From CAWGOF01 sp963824225 (GTDB lineage Bacteria; Acidobacteriota; Polarisedimenticolia; Polarisedimenticolales; Polarisedimenticolaceae), in assembly GCA_963824225.1 (NCBI GenBank), contig CAWGOF010000003.1, forward strand, positions 2,914,001 to 2,978,000: a DNA stretch of 64,000 bases. Reading direction: 5' to 3'. Below are positions 24,738-33,700 of this stretch, in pieces. Made by a program: the position numbers and the translations under genes. How positions within the stretch are numbered: the stretch's first letter is position 1; every line of letters starts with the position of its first letter. Under the pieces are notes generated by a model. That model was not told where the DNA came from and ran no database searches. It saw nothing but the letters and a program-made list of their open reading frames with translations.

Positions 24738-27700
24738 TCACTGACACCCTCCGGAGATCGGCGACCTCGGCAGGGGCACCGATTCCGTGCCGTAGCCCGA
24801 CTCCCGGCCGTCGTCGTACTGAACGAGATAGAAGAAGCCCTTGCTCGGCGCGGGGATCGCGGTGTCCTCGACGCCGTTCTCGATGCAGTCGACCGGTCCG
24901 AGGTGGATCGAGTTGTTCGACGGCTCGAGGCGATCGAGGTCGCCGCGGATCACGTCGTAGTCGAACGCGCCGGCGACGGGCGTCCAGCGGACGAGCGAGC
25001 CCGACGCGGTCTTGTCCATCCGCAGATCGAGCGGCTCGGTGATCCCGCCTCGGTTGTGGGGCACGAACACCTCCACCGAGCGGGCGATGGTCCCTCCCGA
25101 AGCGGTGTAGACCAGCGTGTAGGTTCGCCCGGAGCCGCGTGAGTCGCGCTCGGCGCGCAGCTGGAGATCGAAATCGGAGGTGCCGAGCTGCGCCTGATCG
25201 GTGTCGGGCGAGGTCTTGCCGTCCGTTCCGCCGGGTGCATCGTCGGGCTCGCTGCTCGTCACCGAGGCCAGGATCACGGGCGGCACGCAGGGATCGAAGC
25301 ACGTCGCGGTGACGTGGACGTCGACGAAGCGATGGTTGGGGGGAAACAGCTCGACGGGGTCGACGAGGAGCGACAGGCCGATCGAGCTGGTCACGGTGAC
25401 CTCGAGCTGGTCCGTGTCCTCCGCCCCGAGCTGGTCGACGACGCGCAGTGTGATCGTGTGCGTTCCCACGGAGAGGACGACGTCGAGCAGCTCACCCGTT
25501 CCCAAGAGTTGCGCTCCCTCGTACCACTCGAAGGTCACGATGTCGTCGTTGGTGCCCGGGCTCGAGTCGAAGTCGGTCGAGGCCGAGCCGTCGAGATGCA
25601 CGAGCGCGCCGTCCGGCCCGGTCGCCTCGAGGGCGAGGTCGGGACCGGCGTCCGCGTGCGGCCGATGGTTGCTGCGGTTGAGGAGCACCGCGCCCGACGG
25701 GTAACCGGCCGTCGCCAGGTCGACGAGACCGTCGCCGTTGACGTCGCCGGGGCGGACGAAGTACCGGCCGAGGTGCAGGGGCTTAAGCCAGCGCAGCTCG
25801 GGCACGCCCGCGCCACGGCCGAGGATCACCTGGATCCTCTCGAAATCCGTGGTCGCGACGTCGAGCCGACCGTCGCCGTCGAAATCCGCGAGGTCGACCG
25901 AACGCACGGGGACCTGGCCGGTTGGCCCGAGGGGCACGGCTGGGAGGAAATCGCCCTGGCCAGCCCCGTAGAACACGAAGACGGGACTCGTTCCGACGAC
26001 GACGTCCAAGAAACCATCGGCGTCCAGATCACCCACAGCGACGCTCTCAGCGACGTGGAAGTCGTCGAGATCGAGAAACGTGTCCTGGACGAACGTCCCG
26101 TCGCCGAGGCCGCGCAGGATCACCACGCGGGACGGGTGCGCCGGGGAATCGCCCCGGTCTTGCGCCAGCGCGAGGTCGAGATGTCCATCGCCGTCGAGAT
26201 CGGCGGTCGCGGCGTCGAGCACGTCGCCCGGGCCGGAGAGAGGCACCGGCGTCCCCGGAACGAACGAGCCGTCGCCGAGCCCGCGGGCCCACATCGTGGT
26301 CGGGTCCGAGAATCCCGCATCGGCGACGAGGTCGAGGACCTGGTCCTCGTCGAAGTCGCCCACGAGGAGCTTTCGCGTCCCCGCCGGGTTGTCGAAGAAG
26401 GACAGACCTCCAGGAACGGATTGAAAGCTGCCGTCCCCGGCTCCCAAGAGCGTCCCCTCGCCCGTCGTCAGGTCGACATGACCATCGCCGTTGAAGTCGC
26501 CGTGGACCATCAAGCGCGCTGCTGCCAGAGGGATAACCGGCTGCAGTGCGAAGTTGCCGTCGCCCGATCCAAGGTGGATCTCCGCTCCTCGGGAGACCAG
26601 GTTGAGTTGCTCGTCGCCGACCGCGAGGTCGGGGTTCCCATCCTCGTTGAAATCGGCGATCGTGACGATCTGCGGGTCGTCCACCATCCGCAGCGCAGGA
26701 GGGCCGAAGGTACCGTCGCCGTTGCCGTACTGGACCGCCACGTCGCGTCCCAAGGAGACGTAGACGAGGTCGGTCGACCCGTCGCCATCGAGGTCGATCA
26801 GCGGACGCGCCAGGAACCGTCCCTCGTTGGAGGCGCTCGCGACGATCATGTCGGTCGATCGGCGAAACGGCTCGAACGTCCCCAGGCCCGTGTTGGCGAA
26901 AAAGAACATCTCGGGAAATCCGGTGCCGCTCGATTTCCTCGTCGCGACGTCGAGATCGCCATCCGAATCCAGGTCGTCGACCAAGAGCTCTCGTGGGTCT
27001 CCCAGCGTGGATTGGGTCGTGAAGGTCGGGAAGCCACCCGTGCCGTCGCCGAAAAACAGATTCAACTTGCCATCGCCTCCGACCGCGAGGTCGACGTGCC
27101 CGTCGCCGTTGAAGTCGCCACTGGCCCCGCTGATCAAGGTGAACTGCGTGCCCGAGAGCAAGGTCTCTGCTTGGAACGTGCCGTCGCCGTTGCCGAGGTA
27201 CACGAACACCTTGTCGGCGCCGAACGTGTCGTATCCGATGACCAGGTCCGGCACTCCGTCCTCGTCGAAATCGGCGTCGAGCACGAACACGGGCTGCGCG
27301 CTGCTCACCGTGTGTCCATCCGCCAAAGTGAGAGAGAGCTGCGTGTTGCCGCCATTGAAGGTCGTCGTGTTGAGCCAGACGAACCAGTCGCCCAACTCCC
27401 GGACGCCGACGACGTCGACAAGCCCATCCTGATTCAGGTCCGCAAGATGTAGAGCGCTCAGATTCCAACCGCCGAGGGAGTAGGGAGCCGAGAGTTCGGC
27501 GTCGCCGCTGGTCAGGTGCACGTTGAAGTCGCTGCCGCCGAGAACGAGGTCGGCCTGTCCGTTCAGGTCCAGGTCGCCGACTTCCATCGCGACACTCGAG
27601 CTCGCCGCCCGCGTGACCGCCCGGCTGAACGTCCCGTCACCGACGCCGGGAAAGAACGAGACCTGCCCCACCCCGAAGTGGGAGACGACGAGATCCGGGA

Positions 27701-27860
27701 TCCCGTCGCCCGTGAACTCTCCGATCCGGGCCAGCTTGATCCCGAAACCGACGGGTGGCTGGACCTGATACGCCGGGTTGTCGAGCTGCGCCCGCGCGAC
27801 GCCCGGACCGAGAACGAGGGACAGGAACGAGCCGGCGAGGACGAGCCGAGTAGCGTTCAT
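24738..27860 (-). CDS. Giant secreted FG-GAP/VCBS propeller protein
   Basis: 1040 residues from the ATG at 27860, which has a G-run ribosome site (GGGGGGGATTCC) and starts a signal peptide ending ARA; the longer open frame upstream overlaps the next gene's promoter. Residues about 30-720 contain around a dozen FG-GAP repeats with Ca-binding DxDxDGxxDL signatures (DLDLNGQADLVLG, DFNGDGHVDLAVG, DLDGDGHLDLALA), giving one or two integrin-like propellers. About 727-823 is a PKD/Ig-like domain (ADAGPDLALEATGPDGA). The last 100 residues are the fibronectin-like module with YDVIRGDLDRL and GFFYLVQYDDG, shared with two other giants here. Likely a surface or matrix protein. Confidence 0.87.
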   Translation of the reverse strand: MNATRLVLAGSFLSLVLGPGVARAQLDNPAYQVQPPVGFGIKLARIGEFTGDGIPDLVVSHFGVGQVSFFPGVGDGTFSRAVTRAASSSVAMEVGDLDLNGQADLVLGGSDFNVHLTSGDAELSAPYSLGGWNLSALHLADLNQDGLVDVVGVRELGDWFVWLNTTTFNGGNTQLSLTLADGHTVSSAQPVFVLDADFDEDGVPDLVIGYDTFGADKVFVYLGNGDGTFQAETLLSGTQFTLISGASGDFNGDGHVDLAVGGDGKLNLFFGDGTGGFPTFTTQSTLGDPRELLVDDLDSDGDLDVATRKSSGTGFPEMFFFANTGLGTFEPFRRSTDMIVASASNEGRFLARPLIDLDGDGSTDLVYVSLGRDVAVQYGNGDGTFGPPALRMVDDPQIVTIADFNEDGNPDLAVGDEQLNLVSRGAEIHLGSGDGNFALQPVIPLAAARLMVHGDFNGDGHVDLTTGEGTLLGAGDGSFQSVPGGLSFFDNPAGTRKLLVGDFDEDQVLDLVADAGFSDPTTMWARGLGDGSFVPGTPVPLSGPGDVLDAATADLDGDGHLDLALAQDRGDSPAHPSRVVILRGLGDGTFVQDTFLDLDDFHVAESVAVGDLDADGFLDVVVGTSPVFVFYGAGQGDFLPAVPLGPTGQVPVRSVDLADFDGDGRLDVATTDFERIQVILGRGAGVPELRWLKPLHLGRYFVRPGDVNGDGLVDLATAGYPSGAVLLNRSNHRPHADAGPDLALEATGPDGALVHLDGSASTDFDSSPGTNDDIVTFEWYEGAQLLGTGELLDVVLSVGTHTITLRVVDQLGAEDTDQLEVTVTSSIGLSLLVDPVELFPPNHRFVDVHVTATCFDPCVPPVILASVTSSEPDDAPGGTDGKTSPDTDQAQLGTSDFDLQLRAERDSRGSGRTYTLVYTASGGTIARSVEVFVPHNRGGITEPLDLRMDKTASGSLVRWTPVAGAFDYDVIRGDLDRLEPSNNSIHLGPVDCIENGVEDTAIPAPSKGFFYLVQYDDGRESGYGTESVPLPRSPISGGCQ

Positions 27861-27892
27861 GGAATCCCCCCCATTGGAACGCGCGGCCGAGA

Positions 27893-28987
27893 GTGGCCAC
27901 AATATACGCCGACATGAAACCACCGGTCGAAGACCTCGAGGCATACCGATGGACGTGCTCACGCGCACTCCACTGGCATGGAAACCGGAATGCCCAGGGC
28001 CTCCTTGCCGCGATTCCGACCGACCTGGGGATCGACCGATACGGCGTGGGGGGTGTGGTCGAGATTCTGGAGAACGAGACCCGCACCATCCTCGGCAAGC
28101 CCGCTGTGGTGTTCATGCCGAGTGGGACGATGGCGCAACAGATTGCGCTACGAATTCATGCCGACAAGCGTGGCCTCCGTTCGGTCGCCTTCCACCCGAC
28201 TGCGCACATCGAGCTGCATGAGGACAGGGCCTATCAGCTCTTGCACAACCTCGTCGGGGTCGCGGTCGGCGATGCGCAGCAGCTGATCACCGCCGACGAC
28301 CTGCGGGCCGTTGGCGAACCGCTCGCGGCCGTCTTGTTCGAGCTTCCGCAGCGTGAGATCGGTGGCCGCCTTCCCGCGTGGACCGACCTCGAAGAGCAGG
28401 TCGCCGTCGTGCGCCGTCAGGGAGCGGCCGTGCACCTCGATGGCGCCCGGATCTGGGAATGCACGCCGTACTACGGCCGCTCTCCAGCAGAGATCGCCGC
28501 CTTGTTCGACACCGTGTACGTCTCGTTCTACAAGGGCCTTGGCGGGCTCGCCGGCGCCTGCCTCGCCGGGGCGGAGGACGTGATTGCCGAGGCACGGGTG
28601 TGGCGCAAGCGGCACGGCGGGACGCTATTCGGTCTGTGGCCGAACGCAGCGTCCGGACTGGCAGCGCTAAGGAAGCGACTTCCACTCATGCCGAACTACT
28701 TCGAGCTTGCGCGGGCGATCGCCGAGGAGCTTCGCGGCATTCCGAACGTGAGGATCGTTCCCGATCCCCCACAAACGCCCATGATGCACCTGCACCTTCG
28801 CGTCGAGGAAAAGGCGTTCCTCGCGGCGGCGCTCCGGATCGCGCGGGAGCAGAGCGTCTTCACCTGGCCGCGAACGGATCCGGGCGACGAGCCGGCGATC
28901 CGGATGGTCGAGCTCGCCGTCGGCGACGCCACGCTGGAGTTCGCGCCGGATGAGGTGGCCTCGATCGTCCGCCAGCTCGTGAGCTGA
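27893..28987 (+). CDS. PLP-dependent lyase, L-threonine-aldolase-like
   Basis: 364 residues from GTG at 27893; an ATG at 27914 is an equally possible start. Fold type I PLP enzyme of the beta-eliminating lyase family. Visible are VVFMPSGTMAQQIALR, AHIELHEDRAY, VHLDGARIWE (the Asp that contacts the pyridine nitrogen) and VSFYKGLGGLAGACL with the PLP lysine near residue 212. Low-specificity threonine aldolases split L-threonine or allo-threonine to glycine and acetaldehyde. The N-terminus (WHGNRNAQGLLAAIPTDLG) differs from the classical 'SDTVTxPT' start, so substrate may differ. Its start is 32 bases from the divergent FG-GAP gene. Confidence 0.85.
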   Translation: MATIYADMKPPVEDLEAYRWTCSRALHWHGNRNAQGLLAAIPTDLGIDRYGVGGVVEILENETRTILGKPAVVFMPSGTMAQQIALRIHADKRGLRSVAFHPTAHIELHEDRAYQLLHNLVGVAVGDAQQLITADDLRAVGEPLAAVLFELPQREIGGRLPAWTDLEEQVAVVRRQGAAVHLDGARIWECTPYYGRSPAEIAALFDTVYVSFYKGLGGLAGACLAGAEDVIAEARVWRKRHGGTLFGLWPNAASGLAALRKRLPLMPNYFELARAIAEELRGIPNVRIVPDPPQTPMMHLHLRVEEKAFLAAALRIAREQSVFTWPRTDPGDEPAIRMVELAVGDATLEFAPDEVASIVRQLVS

Positions 28988-29186
28988 ACTCGACCGGGGT
29001 CTTTTGCAGAGGGCGCGTACTTTTCGGAGAGGTATGTAGGGACAGTTGCCGACTTTGCGCCGCGGTGTCTCCCGGCCTCTTCGGAACGGGAGGGCCTGAG
29101 AGAACTCGAGAGGCCGGCACACTTGTTGCTCTCCCGCCGCTCTCCCACCGGAATGGTCCGGCGGAACTCTCGACTTCGGAGGCTGT

Positions 29187-30748
29187 ATGACAAAGCTGCG
29201 CAGAGGCTTGTGTTGCGCACCGCTCATCGCGCTCCTGGTCGTCTACGCCGCGGAGCTGAGCCGGGCCGCAGCACAGACCTCCCAACCGACCATGACCGTC
29301 CCGAACCTCGACGTGCGCCCGCTCATCGACGGCTTCGTGACGCCGATCAGTCTCGCGTTCCTCTCCGACACGAAGTGGCTGGTCATCGAGAAGATGACCG
29401 GCGAGGTGAAAGTCGTCGAGAACGGCGTCGTCATCGGGACCGCGCTCGACCTCGCCGTCAACAACGCTTCGGAGCGCGGCCTGCTCGGCATCGCCGTTCA
29501 CCCCGACTTCGAGTCGAACGGGTTCGTCTATCTGTTCTGGAGCTGCGTCGCGCCTCCTCCGCCGGCGAGCGCTCCGTTCTTCCCGACCGCCGCGCAGTGC
29601 GCGGTGACACCGCGAGCCAGGCGCCGATTCGGACGACCTTCTCGCGACGCCGCTGCTCGGCAACCGCGTCGACCGGTTCGTGTGGGATGAGACGACCGGG
29701 ACGCTGTCGTTCGACTCGAACCTGATCATGCTGCGCTCGTTCCAGAACGACGCGTCCACCTCACCCACGGGTCCGAACGGTGAAGATCCAGCCGCCGCGC
29801 GCCAACCACGATGGCGGCGTCATCCGGTTCGGGCCCGACGGAAAGCTCTACATCATGTTCGGCGACGTCGGGCGTCGCGGACAGCTCCAGAACCTGCCCT
29901 CCGGGCCGACGCTCACCGGGCTCGGCGCGACGGTGCCGGACGATCAGTTCGGCGGGCCTGAGCCGGACGACGCACACTTCACCGGCGTCATCATCCGGCT
30001 GAACGACGACGGCTCGACGCCGACCGACAATCCGTTCTTCGCCCTCGGCGAGCAGATGGGCGGAGAAGTCGGCGAGAACATTCAGAAGATCTTCGCCTAC
30101 GGAATCCGCAACAGCTTCGGAATGGCATTCGACCCGCTCTCCGGGAACCTCTGGGACCAGGAGAACGGCGAGGATGCATTCGACGAGTTGAACCTCGTCG
30201 AGCCCGGGTTCAACTCCGGGTGGATCCAGATCCAGGGGCCGAAGTCGCGCGTTTCGCAGTACAAGCTGATCGAGACGACCGCCCTGCACCACGAAGACTT
30301 CCCGAACCTCCAGCAGTTCCGCTGGGGACCCGAGCGCATCGCCGACACGGAGCAGGAAGCGCTGTCGCGCCTCTTCGTCCTGCCCGGATCGCACTACAGC
30401 GACCCCGAGTACAGCTGGGTCCACGTGCTCGCCCCCGCGGCGATCGGGTTCCTCGACTCGACCGCTCTCGGACCGCAGTGGTTCGGGGATCTGTTCGTGG
30501 GGTTCTCGGTCAACGACGACCCGCTCGGCGGCGGGCTGATGGCGTTCGATCTGACGGGCAACCGGCGCCGGATCGCCGGAGACATCATCGCCGACAACGA
30601 GACCTTCCACGACCCGAGCGCGAACAAGTCGCACATCGTGGGCACCCGTTTCGGCATCGTCACCGAGATCCTGACGGCACCCAACGGCAACCTGCTGGTG
30701 GTGTCGCTCGACCACGGCGCGGTCTACGAGATCTCCTGGAGTCCATGA
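29187..30748 (+). pseudogene. Glucose/sorbosone dehydrogenase-like secreted protein, frameshifted
   Basis: Signal peptide at the N-terminus (MTKLRRGLCCAPLIALLVV; GGAGG ribosome site at about 29178). The first frame carries FLSDTKWLVIEKMTGEVKVV and GLLGIAVHPDFESNGFVYLF. The frame then changes near 29610-29640, giving DSDDLLATPLLGNRVDRFVW and FDSNLIMLRSFQND. It changes again near 29785-29805, giving ANHDGGVIRFGPDGKLY, GGPEPDDAHFTGVIIRLNDDG, FAYGIRNSFGMAFDP and WDQENGEDAFDELN. All pieces belong to one soluble-glucose-dehydrogenase-like beta-propeller of about 520 residues. These bind PQQ and oxidise sugars, though many members have unknown substrate. Total length is not a multiple of three. Either a decayed gene or indel errors. 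Confidence 0.8.
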
Positions 30749-30799
30749 GAGAAGAGCTACCTACGCTGCGCCGCGCGTCTTTGCTGCGGGCGTGTGCCC

Positions 30800-33700
30800 C
30801 TACTTGAACTTGAATTTCGCGTACTGCTTCGTGCCGTCGGCCAAGGTCAGCTGGATCTGGACGCAGGTGTTCGCCCAGCCCTTGTGGGTGCTCCAGTTGT
30901 AGATGAACTGGCTCCCGTCGTAGCGGAGCTGCGTACCGCCCGTGGCCGCGGTCTCCTCTTCGATGATGTCCGTCGGCGCCGCGTCGCAGGCCATCGGGGC
31001 CCAGAGCAGCGACGTGACCGAAGACAGGTCCGAGACGGAAACGCCCGCGGCATCCTTGAGCTGCCATTTCACGGGGATCGTCCGTCCGGCGTTCGCGGCG
31101 TTCACGATGGGCAGGTTGTCCACGGGCTGCAGGAATCCGCTGAACCGGTACTGGATCGCGTACGCGTTCGTGGCCGAGGCGGCGTTGCCGGCCGCATCCA
31201 TGGCGTCCACCTTGAAGTTCTTTGCTCCTACCGGTGAGGTGCTGATCGCACTACCGCTCGTCACGGGACCCGCACACGAGTCCACGCCCGACAGGTTGTC
31301 GGCGCAGCTGTACTGCGCCATGACCGACTGGTTCAGGCTGTACGTAGCGCCGCTCGGAGGCGTGACGATGCTCACGGTCGGAGCGGTCGCGTCGAACTTG
31401 AGCGTGTGCGATCCGGCTCCGTCGTTCCCGGCCCGGTCGGAGCAGTGGCCCGACAGCGAGGCGGACACGGAATCGGGACCGGCGTAGGTCGAGGCTGGCG
31501 AGCAAGAGAGCACGCCGGAGAGGGCGTCGGTCCCGGACCACGCGACGGACACATCGTGGTTGAACCACCCGTTCCGGTCGGCCGGGCGGGAAGGGGTTCC
31601 GGAGACCACCGGCGCCGTCTTGTCGATGTTGATGCTCGCCACGGTCGCCGAAGCGGTATTCCCGGCGAGGTCCGTGCAGCTACGCGTCACCGACTGCGCC
31701 GCCCCTTCGGTCGAGACGACGACGTCGTCGTCGCAGCTCTCGACACCGGACAAGGCATCCGTCGCCGCGACGCTGACGGTCACGTCGGTGTGGTTCCAGC
31801 CGTGGACGTTGGCCAGCGGAGTCCGTGCCCCGGTCACGGCAGGTGCCGTCTTGTCGATGGACACGATCGCGGACGTGAAGCTGCGGGTGTTTCCCGCGAG
31901 ATCGGTGACGCTCACCGTGCCCGAGACGCTCGCGCCCTCGCTCGTGAGCACGAGCGGGCTCGGGATGCTCGTCGACTCGATTCCCGACAGACCGTCCGAC
32001 GCCGTGAACGCGAAGGCGACGTCCGTCTGGTTCCAGCCGTTGGCGTTGGGTGCCGGGCTCGGTACGCCGAAGCTCAACGACGGCTCTGTCTTGTCGATGT
32101 TGATGCCGGAGGCCGACGCCGGCGCGGAGTTTCCGGCGTGATCGGTGCAGCTGCCCGAGGCCGATTGTCCGGATCCCTCGCTCGAGAGCACGACCGCCTC
32201 ATCGCACGAGGCCACTCCGGACAACCCGTCGGTCGCCGCGAAGGTCACGGTGACGTCGGTGTTGTTCCAGCCCTGCGCGTTGGCCGCGGGAGATGCGGTC
32301 GCCATGGAGTCCGGGGCGGTCTTGTCGATGTTGATACCCTCGACGGTTGCCGAAGCGGTATTCCCGGCGAGGTCGGTGCAGCTGCGCGTCACCGACTGCG
32401 CGGCGCCCTCGGTCGAGACGACGATGTCGTCGTCGCAGCTCTCGACACCGGACAAGGAGTCCGTCGCCGCGACGCTGACGGTCACGTCGGTGTGGTTCCA
32501 GCCGTGGACGTTGGCCAGCGGAGTCCGCGAGCCCGTGACCTCGGGCGAGGTCCTGTCGATCTTCACGACCGGCGATGGGAAGCTCGCGCTGTTCCCCGCG
32601 AGGTCGGTCGCACCGACCGTGTCCGAGATCGCCCCGCCCTCAGCCGTCAGTACGAGCGGGCTCGGGAGGCTGGTGGAGTCGATCCCCGAAAGGTTGTCCG
32701 ACGCCGTGAAGGCGAAGGCGACGTCCGTGTTGTTCCAGCCGTTGGCGTTGGGCGCCGGGCTCGGCTCCTGGAAGATCAACGATGGCGCGGTCTTGTCGAT
32801 GTTGATGCCCGAGGCCGACACGGGCGCGGGGTTTCCGGCCTGGTCGGTGCAGCTGCCCGAGGCCGACTGTCCGGACCCCTCTCCCGAGAGGACGACGGCT
32901 GGATCGCACGAGGACACGCCCGACAACCCGTCGGTCGCCGCGAAGGTCACCGTGACGTCCGTGTTGTTCCAGCCGTGTCCGTTGGCCGAGGGAGCGGCGG
33001 TCGCCGCAGAGACGGGCGCGGTCTTGTCGACGTTGATGTCGGAGACGACGAGGGTCGACTCGTTGCCCGCAGCGTCCGTGCATTGGTGGCTGCGCGTCTG
33101 GCCCGCACCCTCGACGGCGACGATCTGAGAGACGGCCGGCAGCGCGGTGAGACCCGAGCCCGAATCCGTGCACGTGAAGGTGACCGTGACGTCGGTGTTG
33201 TTCCAGCCGTTCGCGTTCGGCATCGGCGAGCGCACGAAGGTGATCACCGGCCCGATCGTGTCCTGGACGGTGACGGTGAGCGTGTCGCTGGCCGAGACGC
33301 TGCCGTCGCTCACGCTGAGCGTGATCGTATGCGTGCCGAGGGGCAGGAGCACGCTCGGCGTTGGCCCGGAGGCGCTGCCGAACGGTCCGGTCCAGGAGTA
33401 GGTCAACGGATCGCCGTCGGGGTCGCTCGAGGCCGAGCCGTCGAGCGCCACCGTCGCCCCCGCGGGAGACGTTGCTTCGACGACCTGGTCGGTGCCGGCG
33501 GCCGCGCTGGGTTCGCGGTTGGACCGGATGCGTCGGATCCTGTAGTTGAGGGCGTCGGCGATGTACAGATCGGTCCCGACGGAGGAAAGGCCGCTCGGTC
33601 CCGAGAGGCGCGCTGCCGTGGCGGAGCCGCCGTCTCCGAGTCCTGCGACTCCGGAGCCCGCGTAGACGGACTTCGCCCCGGTCCCCGCCGCGATCTTCCA

